Assembly (NCBI GenBank): GCA_020161575.1
Contig: JAIUNR010000003.1
Coordinates: 248,001-312,000, forward strand
Length of the DNA: 64,000 bases
Source of the DNA: Pseudomonadota bacterium
Lineage (GTDB): Bacteria > Pseudomonadota > Alphaproteobacteria > Rhizobiales > Beijerinckiaceae
Direction: 5' to 3'
The notes under the pieces are model-generated. The model had not been told where the DNA came from. It searched no databases and saw only the letters and a program-made list of their open reading frames with translations. This document shows positions 9,633-18,412 of the stretch, in pieces; the stretch's first letter is position 1; every line of letters starts with the position of its first letter. Position numbers and translations under genes: made by a program.

Positions 9633-10145
9633 TCACAGCCGATAGCGGATCTGGTCTGTCCAGAAGCGATCGAGCCGCATCAGGGCCTGATTGAGCGTAT
9701 CGAAATCCTTCGCGGTGATCCCGCCGATCTGCTCGACCGTGCGGATATGCTTGTCGTAGAGGGCCGCGACGATCGCATGAACCTCTTCGCCCTTCGGCGC
9801 GAGGCGGATTCGCACGGAACGACGGTCAACCCGGCTACGCTGATGCGAGAGATAGCCCAGCTCGACAAGCTTCTTGACGTTGTAGGAAACATTCGAGCCG
9901 AGATAGTAACCACGCGTGCGCAGTTCGCTCGCGGTTACGTCATTGTCTCCGATGTTGTAGAGCAGCAATGCCTGCACGCTGTTCACATCAGCGCGACCAC
10001 GGCGGTCGAACTCATCCTTGATCACATCAAGCAAACGCCTGTGGAGTCGCTCCACCAGTGCGAGGGATTCAAGATAAAGCGGACGAACCGCCTGCGCGGC
10101 TTCTGTCGACGTATCGACACTACGCGCAACATTCGCGTTTTTCAT
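9633..10145 (-). CDS. ldtR: MarR-family regulator LdtR
   Basis: The 170-residue winged-helix protein matches LdtR, the MarR-family regulator of L,D-transpeptidase genes and stress tolerance in Rhizobiales. Characteristic stretches are ALVERLHRRLLDVIKDEF, VQALLLYNIGD, the recognition-helix region GSNVSYNVKKLVELGYL and the wing RSRVDRRSVRIRLAPKG. I chose the ATG at 10145 (MKNANVARS), which gives the family N-terminus; the frame remains open to 10262 through an AT-rich leader. The target transpeptidase is the next gene downstream. Confidence 0.88.
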   Translation of the reverse strand: MKNANVARSVDTSTEAAQAVRPLYLESLALVERLHRRLLDVIKDEFDRRGRADVNSVQALLLYNIGDNDVTASELRTRGYYLGSNVSYNVKKLVELGYLSHQRSRVDRRSVRIRLAPKGEEVHAIVAALYDKHIRTVEQIGGITAKDFDTLNQALMRLDRFWTDQIRYRL

Positions 10146-10259
10146 ATCACCGTACCCCTGTTCTATTGAGGCGCGCTTGTTGCTCGTCCTCGTCTTATGG
10201 AACAGAAGATAGGCAAGTCGGATGAAAATGAGTTTAAATTCCAGCGTAAATTTGAAGTT

Positions 10260-10284
10260 CATACTTTGAAATGAACAAAGTATG
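10260..10284. promoter_or_regulatory. Inverted repeat upstream of ldtR
   Basis: A perfect nine-base inverted repeat CATACTTTG/CAAAGTATG with a seven-base spacer lies 115 bases upstream of the chosen ldtR start, in an AT-rich tract. It could be an operator, perhaps autoregulatory for LdtR, or a hairpin ending the upstream transcript. There is no good T-run on either side, which favours an operator. Confidence 0.45.
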
Positions 10285-10375
10285 ACTCACAGGATTTCTT
10301 AAGTTTGCTGAAAAGTTAAACCGAAGCGCGGCTTTTCATACGTCTCCTGACTCGAATGAAAGACCGGGAACCGCA

Positions 10376-10879
10376 TCATATCTTTCCGCGATACCGCGCA
10401 CGCACCGCATAGGCGAGAACAAAGAACATCACCATCACCGAAGCGGAAGACAAAGCCGTTCTTTGGGAAACGAGGCCGGAAAGGCCGGAAAACCCCAAAG
10501 CGGCTTCGCAAACCAGCAGGAATATCCACAGGCTTTTCCCCCATGGCGAATTCAGCCAGATCCCCACACCGGCCACGCAGTCGAGCAGCGCGAAAGCGAT
10601 GACCAGCGCCTGGCGCAGCCGGCTTTCATCATGCAGCGCGACATCTCCCATGCCGAGAATCAGCGCCCAATAGCTCAGCCCCCGCAGCAGCCAGACTGCT
10701 CCCATCAGGCGCAGGAAGAAGGCGAAAAGCATGTCCCAGCGGATGCCGGGCGTGTGGATTTCGACGCCGATCGGCGGCTCATCGCGCGCGCCTGCATCGG
10801 TGACCAGCGCCTGAGCCGGGCGGACCGGCGTTTTCGCTCCGGCCTTGCGTCCGGGAAAAAGACGCGCGAGGGCGCTCAT
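10376..10879 (-). CDS. Small integral membrane protein (DUF6163-like)
   Basis: The 167-residue protein has a polar N-terminus of about 45 residues and then four hydrophobic segments (roughly residues 50-70, 88-108, 112-130 and 138-158). It resembles the Rhizobiales family DUF6163, often found near ldtR, though I make that assignment from memory of the gene neighbourhood. No catalytic motif is visible. It overlaps the upstream enoyl-CoA hydratase-like gene by four bases, so the two are translationally coupled. Confidence 0.7.
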   Translation of the reverse strand: MSALARLFPGRKAGAKTPVRPAQALVTDAGARDEPPIGVEIHTPGIRWDMLFAFFLRLMGAVWLLRGLSYWALILGMGDVALHDESRLRQALVIAFALLDCVAGVGIWLNSPWGKSLWIFLLVCEAALGFSGLSGLVSQRTALSSASVMVMFFVLAYAVRARYRGKI

Positions 10880-11937
10880 GCGCTGCCCCCGCGAAAGGTG
10901 AGATCCTGCGCGAGCGGTGCGAAATGCGCCTCGATCGCGGCGGGATCAACCGCCTCGATCCGCGCGGGATTCCACACGGGGCTGTTGTCCTTGTCGATGA
11001 TGAGCGCGCGCACGCCTTCGTAGAAATCCTTGTCGTGGACAATGCGGCTGACGATACGGAACTCGGTGATCATCGCCTCCTCGAAAGTCATGCCCGCGCC
11101 GCGTTTCACCTGTTCGAAGGCGAGCGCCATGCTCATGGGCGAACGCTTTGCCATACCGGCCAGCAGATCCATCGCGAATGGATCATTCTTCGCCCCCTCG
11201 TTCAAGGCCGCAAAGATCGCCGCGAGGCTCGGCTGACCGAAATAATGATCAATCTTCGCCCGCTCCACCGCGAGCGGCGCAGGGCCCGGCGCATCGGCAA
11301 AACGCGGCGCGAGCGTTTCGATCCCCTCCCCCTGCGCCAGCGCCGCGATGATTTCCGCCTCGGCATCGGCGCGGATCGCATGGGTCGCGAGGCCGAGCAT
11401 CATCGCGTCGTCCCGGCGGATTCGCGCGCCGGTCATCGCGAGATACATCCCGAAGGCGCCTTCAAGACGCGGCAGCGCATAGGTCGCGCCGACATCGGGA
11501 AAGAAGCCGATGCCGACTTCCGGCATCGCGAAAAGGTAATTCGGTCCGGCAAGCCGATACGTGCCGTGCAAGGATACCCCGACCCCGCCCCCCATCACGA
11601 TCCCGTCGAGAAGCGCGATATACGGCTTGGGATAGCGCTTGATCACCGTGTTGAGCTGATATTCGCGCCGCCAGAAGTCGAGCGCGACATCCTGCTTGCC
11701 GGCCTTGCCGAGGTCATGCATCAGGCGGATATCGCCGCCGGCGCAGAAGGCCTTGCCACCCGACGAACGGATCAGCACCTGAGAGACATCGCGATTGGCT
11801 GCGAAAGCGTCGAGCGCCGCCTGCATCCCGTCCACCATCGCGTCATTGAGGGCGTGCAGCGCCTGCGGACGGTTGAGGGTGATCAGGCCCAGCCGGCCGC
11901 GCGTTTCCGCCAGAACATCGCCGTGATCGATCCGCAT
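10876..11937 (-). CDS. 3-hydroxyisobutyryl-CoA hydrolase
   Basis: This crotonase-superfamily protein (353 residues) most likely hydrolyses 3-hydroxyisobutyryl-CoA in valine catabolism. The crotonase core is at residues 10-200, with oxyanion-hole segments FCAGGDIRLMHDLG and DGIVMGGGVGVSLHGTYRLAG, and the HIBCH-type motif MPEVGIGFFPDVGATY with the catalytic Glu. The extended C-terminal region beyond 220 residues separates it from plain enoyl-CoA hydratases. It is the first gene of a coupled pair with the small membrane protein. Confidence 0.88.
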   Translation of the reverse strand: MRIDHGDVLAETRGRLGLITLNRPQALHALNDAMVDGMQAALDAFAANRDVSQVLIRSSGGKAFCAGGDIRLMHDLGKAGKQDVALDFWRREYQLNTVIKRYPKPYIALLDGIVMGGGVGVSLHGTYRLAGPNYLFAMPEVGIGFFPDVGATYALPRLEGAFGMYLAMTGARIRRDDAMMLGLATHAIRADAEAEIIAALAQGEGIETLAPRFADAPGPAPLAVERAKIDHYFGQPSLAAIFAALNEGAKNDPFAMDLLAGMAKRSPMSMALAFEQVKRGAGMTFEEAMITEFRIVSRIVHDKDFYEGVRALIIDKDNSPVWNPARIEAVDPAAIEAHFAPLAQDLTFRGGSA

Positions 11938-12029
11938 CGCTTCCTCCTGTGCCTGATGCGGCGGTAGCGACCGGCGATGCCCGCGTCAATGCAGCGAGAT
12001 GACAGACCCGCGATTCTTCCGCGTGAAGG

Positions 12030-12812
12030 CTATCCCTGCCCCGCAAGCGCGGCGGCGCAGCGTTCGGCGAAGATCGCATGCATCTCGCGATAGGGGCGCG
12101 GACCGTAGCTGATCCGCGCGACGCCGAGCTTTTTCAACGTCGCGATCGACGGCGCCGGATCGAGCTTGATGATGTTGAGCGGCAATTCGATGCTCGACAC
12201 AAGGCGGCCTATCGCACCCTCGTCGAAAAGGCCCGGCGCGAAGAAACCGCCGGCCCCCGCACCCTTGTAGGCGGCAGCGCGGGCGATCGCCGCATCGATC
12301 AAGTCGGGATGTTTGGCGCGATCCCCCTCCACAAGGAAAAGATCCGTCCGCGCATTGATGAAAAGCGGAATTCCCGTCGCTTCGGCAGCCTGCCGCACGG
12401 CGCGGATCCGCTCCACCTGCCGCGTGATGTCATAAAGCGTCTTGGTGCCGACGATCTTGTCCTCGAAATTCACGCCGATCGCCCCTGCAGCGATGATGCG
12501 CGCGGCGTTCACCGAGATATCGGCGGGGTTTTCGGCATAGCCACCCTCGAAATCCACCGTGAGCGGCACATTCACGCAGGCGACGATGCGCCGGACGATC
12601 GCCTCGACCAGCTCCAGCGGAATCTTCTCGCCATCCTCATAACCCTGCGCGGCGGCGACAGGCCAGCTCCCGGTGGCCAGAGCCTTGCTCCCCGCGCTCT
12701 CGGCGGTTTTCGCGGAGCCGGCATCCCAGACATTGTAGAGAATGACCGGATCACCCTTGCGATGAAGATCGGTGAAGACGCGCGCTTTTTCGGCCTGGCT
12801 CATGACATCCAT
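12030..12812 (-). CDS. Isocitrate lyase/PEP mutase family protein
   Basis: The 260-residue TIM-barrel protein belongs to the PEP mutase/isocitrate lyase superfamily. Visible features are YNVWDAGSAKTAESAG near the N-terminus, the metal-binding stretch VDFEGGYAENP, GVNFEDKIVG and NARTDLFLVEGD. The exact reaction (carboxyphosphonoenolpyruvate-type mutase, oxaloacetate decarboxylase or a C-C lyase) cannot be told from the sequence. Two starts nine bases apart (12812 and 12803) are possible and neither has a strong ribosome-binding site. It is divergent from hemB. Confidence 0.8.
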   Translation of the reverse strand: MDVMSQAEKARVFTDLHRKGDPVILYNVWDAGSAKTAESAGSKALATGSWPVAAAQGYEDGEKIPLELVEAIVRRIVACVNVPLTVDFEGGYAENPADISVNAARIIAAGAIGVNFEDKIVGTKTLYDITRQVERIRAVRQAAEATGIPLFINARTDLFLVEGDRAKHPDLIDAAIARAAAYKGAGAGGFFAPGLFDEGAIGRLVSSIELPLNIIKLDPAPSIATLKKLGVARISYGPRPYREMHAIFAERCAAALAGQG

Positions 12813-12992
12813 CGCTTGATCGGGACAGTGGAAGGCGAATATGGCGCGCGACAGGCGCTGCGTCGATAGTACAAGGTGGCGATTTTCCTCCCCTGCATCA
12901 CGCCCCGCCGCCGGATGACCTTCCCTTCCCGCGGTTTGATTTCTATGAAGGGAGAAACTGCTCTGGCATCGGCCTTTCGCGGAGTCCCATTC

Positions 12993-13997
12993 ATGCGCGC
13001 CCCCTCCCCCCTCGATCTGCCCCGTCGCCCGCGCCGCAACCGCAAGGCCGAATGGACGCGGCGCCTGGTGCGCGAGACGCGGCTTTCGACCGACGATCTC
13101 ATCTGGCCGGTCTTTCTCCACGCGGGAGAGGCGCCCACCGAGACGATCGCCAGCATGCCGGGTGTCCTGCGCTATTCGGTCAAGGCGGCAGTGGAGGCCG
13201 CGCGGGAAGCGAAAGCGCTCGGCATTCCCGCGCTGGCGCTGTTTCCCAATACGCCGGGTCATCTGCGCGACGAACGTGGCACCGAGGCGCTCAACCCCGA
13301 CAACCTGATCTGCCGCGCCCTGCGCGCGATCAAGGATGCCGTGCCGGAAATCGGGCTGATCGGCGATATCGCGCTCGATCCCTATACCAGCCACGGACAT
13401 GATGGCGTGCTCAAGGACGGACGCATCCTCAACGACGAGAGCGTGGCGATCCTTGTCGAGCAATCGCTGGTACAGGCGGCGGCAGGCGCCGATATCCTCG
13501 GGCCATCGGACATGATGGATGGGCGCATCGGCGCGATCCGCGCCGCGCTCGATGCCGAGGGGCGCGAGGAATGCTCCATCATGGCCTATTCGGCGAAATA
13601 CGCCTCCTGCCATTACGGCCCGTTCCGCGATGCGGTGGGTTCCTCATCCACCCTGTCCGGCGACAAGAAAACCTATCAGATGGATTTCGCGAATGCGGCG
13701 GAAGCGCTGATCGAGGCTGAACTCGATATCGCGGAAGGTGCGGATATGATCATGGTCAAGCCGGGCATGCCCTATCTCGACATCCTCTACCGGCTCAAAT
13801 CGACCCTTGCCGTACCGACCTATATCTATCAGGTCTCGGGCGAATACGCGATGATCATGGCCGCCGCCGAGCGCGGCATGATCGACGCGGAAAAGGCGAT
13901 GGTCGAGACCCTCTCGGCCTTCAAGCGTGCCGGCGCGGACGGTATCCTCACCTATTTCGCGCCGAGAATGGCGCGCCATCTCGCCGATCACGGCTGA
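12993..13997 (+). CDS. hemB: Porphobilinogen synthase, magnesium-type
   Basis: HemB condenses two 5-aminolevulinate molecules to porphobilinogen for heme and related tetrapyrroles. The 334-residue protein carries the Schiff-base lysine regions AYSAKYASCHYGPFRD and MVKPGMPYLD. The metal site DIALDPYTSHGHDG has Asp where zinc enzymes have Cys, matching the magnesium-dependent enzymes of Bradyrhizobium and plants. I chose the ATG at 12993 (MRAPSPLDLP), which has GGAG upstream and gives the family length; in-frame starts at 12876 and 12945 would add a non-homologous leader. The next gene begins five bases after the stop. Confidence 0.95.
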   Translation: MRAPSPLDLPRRPRRNRKAEWTRRLVRETRLSTDDLIWPVFLHAGEAPTETIASMPGVLRYSVKAAVEAAREAKALGIPALALFPNTPGHLRDERGTEALNPDNLICRALRAIKDAVPEIGLIGDIALDPYTSHGHDGVLKDGRILNDESVAILVEQSLVQAAAGADILGPSDMMDGRIGAIRAALDAEGREECSIMAYSAKYASCHYGPFRDAVGSSSTLSGDKKTYQMDFANAAEALIEAELDIAEGADMIMVKPGMPYLDILYRLKSTLAVPTYIYQVSGEYAMIMAAAERGMIDAEKAMVETLSAFKRAGADGILTYFAPRMARHLADHG

Positions 13998-14002
13998 GGC
14001 CG

Positions 14003-15391
14003 GTGACGGGCCGTCGCCTCCTCTGGCTGCTGCTCGCGCCGCTCGTCGGGCTGGCGCTCATCACCTTTCCGCTGTTCCTGATCGGCGGTCCCGGCACCGA
14101 TGCCGAACAGGCCCGGCTGTGCAGGCAATTGCTGCCCGCGCTCTTCCCGGAAGCAGGGGGGATCGAGATTATCGATGCCGAGCGCGGCACCGGCTCCTCC
14201 GTCCATGTCAGCTTCCGCGTCGGCGGGGAAGCGCGCGATCATCTCATTTCGTGCCGCTTCGGCGGGATCGGCTATTCCGCCGCCAAGCGCGATCTCGTCT
14301 CCGTGACGCTGGACGGGAGCGGGCTGGGCGAGGCGAGCCTCTATTTCCTCAAGGATGTGTGGCTCTCGACGCAGGATTCCATTCTTGCCGATCCGGGCAT
14401 GAAACGCACGAGAGCGGGTTACTTCCAGCTTCGCCGCGTGCAGGCGGTCGCGCTTCAGCACCTGATCGGCGGATTGCCGCGCCTCGGCATCCTCGCCCTT
14501 CTGGCGCTGGCGACGGCGCTGATCTACGGGCTGCTCGGGCGCATCAACCTGGCTTTCGGCGAATTCGCGGCCATGGGCGGCATCGCCGCGAGCCTGATCG
14601 TCGCCATTCTCGCGATCCTCGGCGCGGATCATGTCGCGGTCGCGGCTTTTCTGGCGCTGGGCGGGGCAATCATCCTCGGCGCCGGGTATGGCGCGGTGAC
14701 GGGACACACGGTCCTCGCGCCGCTGGCAATGCGCGCGAACAGCGTCACCGCGCGCGAGGAGGCGGGCGGCCAGCCTCTGCTCGTCGCCGGCGTCGGCCTG
14801 CTGATCGCGGTGCAGGAGGGGCTTCGCCTCGCGCAGGGGGCGGGCACCCGCTGGCTTCCCCCCGTTGAGGGCGAGGGTTTCGTTCTCGCCGCCGCGCCGG
14901 GCTTCGAGGTCATCGCGCATCCGCGTCTTCTCACCATGGCCGCGATCGATTGGGCCGCGATCCTCGGCGTGCTCTACCTCATGTTCCGCACGCGGGTCGG
15001 TCGGGCCTGGCGGGCAAGCGCGGATGATCCGCTGGCCGCGAGCCTGTGCGGCATCGACCCGCGCCGGCTCCTTGTCGCGACCAGCGCGCTCGCCACGGCT
15101 TTGGCTGCATTGGCCGGGGCGACAATCGCGCTCAATTATGGCGGGATGCACTTTTCGGGCGGAACCATGCTTGGCCTCACCGCCCTCATCGCCGCGATCC
15201 TTGGCGGGATCGGCTCGCTCGGCGGTGCCGTGCTCGGTGCTCTGGTGATCGGCCTGTTCCAGATCGCATGGTCAGCTTTGCACGATATCGCCCATTGGGA
15301 ATTGGCGACCTTCACGCTATTGACGCTCGCGCTGATCCTGAAGCCCGGCGGTTTTTTCGGCTTCGCCGACGGCGCGCATCGCAAGGCGTGA
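14003..15391 (+). CDS. LivH-type ABC permease with extra N-terminal domain
   Basis: The C-terminal two thirds (from about residue 158) form a branched-chain amino-acid ABC permease of the LivH type, with several hydrophobic helices, INLAFGEFAAMGG, RAWRASADDPLAASLCGID and GGIGSLGGAVLGALVIG. Before it lie one membrane segment (residues 5-29) and about 120 polar residues with two cysteines, predicted to be periplasmic. That domain is not normal for LivH. No LivM, LivG, LivF or binding protein is nearby. The start is GTG at 14003, five bases after hemB, suggesting cotranscription. Substrate unknown. Confidence 0.8.
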   Translation: MTGRRLLWLLLAPLVGLALITFPLFLIGGPGTDAEQARLCRQLLPALFPEAGGIEIIDAERGTGSSVHVSFRVGGEARDHLISCRFGGIGYSAAKRDLVSVTLDGSGLGEASLYFLKDVWLSTQDSILADPGMKRTRAGYFQLRRVQAVALQHLIGGLPRLGILALLALATALIYGLLGRINLAFGEFAAMGGIAASLIVAILAILGADHVAVAAFLALGGAIILGAGYGAVTGHTVLAPLAMRANSVTAREEAGGQPLLVAGVGLLIAVQEGLRLAQGAGTRWLPPVEGEGFVLAAAPGFEVIAHPRLLTMAAIDWAAILGVLYLMFRTRVGRAWRASADDPLAASLCGIDPRRLLVATSALATALAALAGATIALNYGGMHFSGGTMLGLTALIAAILGGIGSLGGAVLGALVIGLFQIAWSALHDIAHWELATFTLLTLALILKPGGFFGFADGAHRKA

Positions 15392-15417
15392 CGGTTTTGA
15401 AAGATTTGGGGATTTTC

Positions 15418-16665
15418 ATGGACACGAAGCGTCATCCTGTCGGCATCGACGATATCCGCGCCGCCGCCGCGATGCTCAAGGGACGGATTGTGCGGACTCC
15501 CTTCCTGCCCGCCCCCCGCCTGTCGACGCTCACAGGCGCCGAATGCCATGTGAAATTCGAGAACATGCAGGTGACCGGCGCCTTCAAGGAACGCGGTGCC
15601 TATGTGAAGCTCGCGCGGCTCGGCGAGAAAGCGCGCGAGGCCGGTGTCATCGCGATGTCCGCCGGCAACCACGCGCAAGCGGTCGCCTGCCATGCCCAGG
15701 CTCTGGGCATCCCCGCCACGATCGTGATGCCCGTGGGCACGCCGCATGTGAAGGTCGAGAACACCGCGCGCTTCGGCGCGCGGGTGATCCTGCACGGCCA
15801 TACCCTCGCGGAAGCGCAGGCGCGCGTGGAGCAGCTCATCGCCGAGGAAGGGCTGGTGCTGGTCCATCCTTTCGACGACGCCGATGTGATTTCCGGACAG
15901 GGTACGATCGCGCTTGAAATGCTGGAGGACAACCCCGATCTCGACATGATCGTCATCCCCATGGGCGGCGGCGGGCTGATCGCCGGGAACGCCGTCGCGA
16001 TCCATGCGTTGCGCCCGGATATCAAGGTGATCGGCGTCGAGGTCGAGAGCTATGCCTCCTTCCACAACGCGCTGACCGGCGAGGATCTGCCCATTGGCGG
16101 GCAGACACTCGCGGAAGGCATCGCGGTCAAGTATCCTGGCGAATTGCCGCTGAAAATCGTCCGCGATCTCGTTTCCGACCATGTCGTGGTGCCTGAAAGC
16201 GCGATCGAACAGGCGGTGGATGCCTTCGCCACCCATCAGCGCTCCATGGCGGAGGGCGCAGGCGCCGCCGGGCTCGCGGCCCTGCTGCACAAGCCGGAAA
16301 TGTTCAGGGGAAAGCGGGTCGGCCTCATCCTGTGCGGCGGCAATATCGATGCACGCATCCTCGCTTCCATCATGGTGCGCGAACTCGAGCGGCGCGAGCG
16401 CATCATCTCCTTCCGCCTCAACGGCGACGATCGCCCCGGTTTCCTCGGGCAGGTCGCGACGCGGCTCGGCGAACTCGGCGCGAATATCCTCGAGGTCACG
16501 CATCGGCGCACCTTCCTTTCGGTGCCCGCCAAGGGCGTCTCGCTCGATGTCACGCTCGAGGCGCGCGATGCCGCCCATGCCGCGGAGATCTTCACCCGGC
16601 TGGATGCCTTCGGCTATTCCCCGCGCCGGATCGACGCCAACGGCGTCTTGCTCACACATGGCTGA
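15418..16665 (+). CDS. ilvA: Threonine ammonia-lyase with ACT domain
   Basis: This PLP enzyme (415 residues) deaminates threonine to 2-oxobutyrate, feeding isoleucine synthesis or threonine breakdown. The PLP lysine lies in TGAFKERGAYVKL; SAGNHAQAVA and the phosphate-binding loop GGGGLIAG are also visible. A C-terminal ACT domain (about residues 325-400) suggests allosteric control. The ATG at 15418 has a GGGG motif seven bases upstream and gives normal length. It starts 26 bases after the permease gene. Whether the role is biosynthetic or catabolic cannot be settled from sequence; cimA elsewhere in the window offers another route to 2-oxobutyrate. Confidence 0.88.
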   Translation: MDTKRHPVGIDDIRAAAAMLKGRIVRTPFLPAPRLSTLTGAECHVKFENMQVTGAFKERGAYVKLARLGEKAREAGVIAMSAGNHAQAVACHAQALGIPATIVMPVGTPHVKVENTARFGARVILHGHTLAEAQARVEQLIAEEGLVLVHPFDDADVISGQGTIALEMLEDNPDLDMIVIPMGGGGLIAGNAVAIHALRPDIKVIGVEVESYASFHNALTGEDLPIGGQTLAEGIAVKYPGELPLKIVRDLVSDHVVVPESAIEQAVDAFATHQRSMAEGAGAAGLAALLHKPEMFRGKRVGLILCGGNIDARILASIMVRELERRERIISFRLNGDDRPGFLGQVATRLGELGANILEVTHRRTFLSVPAKGVSLDVTLEARDAAHAAEIFTRLDAFGYSPRRIDANGVLLTHG

Positions 16666-16757
16666 ACGGAAGGGCCGTGCCTTCCCTTGCCGTTTCCCTC
16701 AGGCTGAGAGATGATCTAAGCTGCCGCCCCTGACGGCATGGCGACCGACAGAAACTG

Positions 16758-17489
16758 ATGACAGACCAGCCGCGCGATACGCCGCAATTCTTTCTCACCT
16801 CGCCCTCCGCCTGCCCCTATCTGCCGGGGCAGTTGGAGCGGAAAGTTTTCACGCATCTTGTCGGCAAGCGGGCCGCCCAGCTCAACGAGATCCTGACGCA
16901 GGGCGGCTTTCGCCGCTCGCAATCCATCGCCTATCGTCCGGCCTGCGAAACCTGCAGGGCCTGCGTCTCGGTGCGCGTGCTCGCCGGCGAATTCCAGCCC
17001 TCCAGAAATTTCCGCAAGGTCCTCAAGGCCAATGCAAATCTCACGGCGCGGATGGTCCCTGCGCGCGCCAGCGCCGAGCAATATGGCCTCTTCCGCCGCT
17101 ATCTCGATGCACGCCACGCCGATGGCGGCATGGTCGACATGTCGATCCTTGATTACGCCGCGATGGTCGAAGACAGCCATGTCGAAACGCGACTGGTCGA
17201 GTATCGCCGTCCGCCGCAGGCGCCGGATGAGAGTGACGAGCTTATCGCCGTGACCCTCACCGACATCCTCTCGGACGGCCTATCGATGGTCTATTCCTTC
17301 TACGATCCCGACCTCGCGCATCGCTCGATCGGCACCTTCCTGATCCTCGACCATATCGCCAAGACCGCGGCTTTCGGGCTTCCCCATCTCTATCTCGGCT
17401 ATTGGGTGGAGGGGTCACGGAAGATGGAATACAAGGCCCGATTCCATCCGCAGGAAAGACTGGGAATGATCGGCTGGGAGCGCGCGTGA
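16758..17489 (+). CDS. bpt: Aspartate/glutamate leucyltransferase (N-end rule)
   Basis: Bpt transfers leucine from Leu-tRNA to proteins with N-terminal Asp or Glu, marking them for ClpS-ClpAP degradation. The 243-residue protein has the conserved cysteine-rich segment [16 protein letters not shown], the [14 protein letters not shown] stretch, and the GNAT-like C-terminus with [33 protein letters not shown]. The family has also been called arginyltransferase (ate). In Rhizobiales it commonly lies between hemB and parC, as here. Confidence 0.93.
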   Translation: MTDQPRDTPQFFLTSPSACPYLPGQLERKVFTHLVGKRAAQLNEILTQGGFRRSQSIAYRPACETCRACVSVRVLAGEFQPSRNFRKVLKANANLTARMVPARASAEQYGLFRRYLDARHADGGMVDMSILDYAAMVEDSHVETRLVEYRRPPQAPDESDELIAVTLTDILSDGLSMVYSFYDPDLAHRSIGTFLILDHIAKTAAFGLPHLYLGYWVEGSRKMEYKARFHPQERLGMIGWERA

Positions 17490-17658
17490 TGCTTGAAGGC
17501 TCGCGCAAAGTGATTCCGCTTCCCGCTTCAAGTCTTTGATGAGGAATCGATTTTCCGAGGTGGAAGCCTCCCTGCCCAAGCTGTGAATTGCACGCTCTTC
17601 ACAGGGAGAATCAAGAACCTGAGAGAGTGAATCCGGTGCTTGATCTTTTGGAACGGTG

Positions 17659-18312
17659 TCACGAAGCGACGTGATCCTTCAGCACCATCTCGATCCTCGG
17701 CAGGATCTCCTCGGCCTTGGCGTATCCATTGGAAACCGCCAGCAACTCGTCCTCGCCCTTGGCATTCTTGCGATGCACGACCAGCATGGGAAAGCCCTTG
17801 ACCCCGAGCTGCTGCGAGACCTGAAAATCCGCCAGGGTCGCCTCACGCATGTCCTGGCTGTCGAAGGCCGCGAGGAAATCCGTGCGGGCGACACCAAAAG
17901 CCTCGGCGTGTTTCGCGAGGGGCTCGGCCTTGGTGATATCATCCCCCTCGGCGTAATAGCCCTGCTGGATCGCGATCATGTACCGATAGGCATCCTCCGG
18001 CTTCATCTCGCGCATCAGCGCCACGGCGCGCGCGGCCGGCTCGGTATCGTAGATGAAACCTGGCGGATAACGTTTCGCCGGATCCGAGAAGGGTTGGCCC
18101 GTCACATCGTGGATGCGCTGATGCACATTCGCCAGGAAGTCGCGCATCTTGTCGTCCATGGGCTCGCGGGTGAACGGGCGAAGCCCGCCCGAGAAAAAGA
18201 CAAACTCGACCCGTTCGCCCTGCGCGGAAAGGATCTTCTCCATTTCCGGAGCGAAGCCGTAGCACCACGAGCACATCGTGTCGAAGAAGTAGAGAAGGCG
18301 CGGTTTGATCAT
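17659..18312 (-). CDS. DsbA-family thioredoxin-fold protein
   Basis: The 217-residue protein has a thioredoxin fold with helical insertion like DsbA/FrnE proteins. The redox motif CSWC is at residues 13-16 (FFDTMCSWCYGFAPEME) and the cis-proline loop is GVKGFPMLVV. No signal peptide is present, so it should act in the cytoplasm as a dithiol oxidoreductase or isomerase. I chose the ATG at 18312, preceded by GGGAG; the frame extends to 18369. It lies 100 bases after a flavodoxin-like gene, and the two may respond together to redox stress. Confidence 0.82.
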   Translation of the reverse strand: MIKPRLLYFFDTMCSWCYGFAPEMEKILSAQGERVEFVFFSGGLRPFTREPMDDKMRDFLANVHQRIHDVTGQPFSDPAKRYPPGFIYDTEPAARAVALMREMKPEDAYRYMIAIQQGYYAEGDDITKAEPLAKHAEAFGVARTDFLAAFDSQDMREATLADFQVSQQLGVKGFPMLVVHRKNAKGEDELLAVSNGYAKAEEILPRIEMVLKDHVAS

Positions 18313-18356
18313 CCAGAGCTCCCGGCTGAGATCTGCGAGACAAAGTAAGACGGATG

Positions 18357-18380
18357 AGCCCCCCGACAAGTCGGGAGGCT
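18357..18380. repeat. Hairpin between flavodoxin-like and DsbA-like genes
   Basis: An 11-base arm (AGCCCCCCGAC) pairs with GTCGGGAGGCT with one mismatch across a two-base gap. There is no T-run on either strand, so it is not a standard terminator. It may stabilise or process the transcript between the two genes. Confidence 0.4.
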
Positions 18381-18412
18381 TCGAATGCAGTTACCGTTCG
18401 GAAAGCGGGCGA

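Noticed and set aside
17490-17658. Possible repeat or small RNA with CTTGAAG/CTTCAAG inverted repeats
   Set aside because: The seven-base arms are 27 bases apart and no terminator or second copy was found, so the evidence is too weak.
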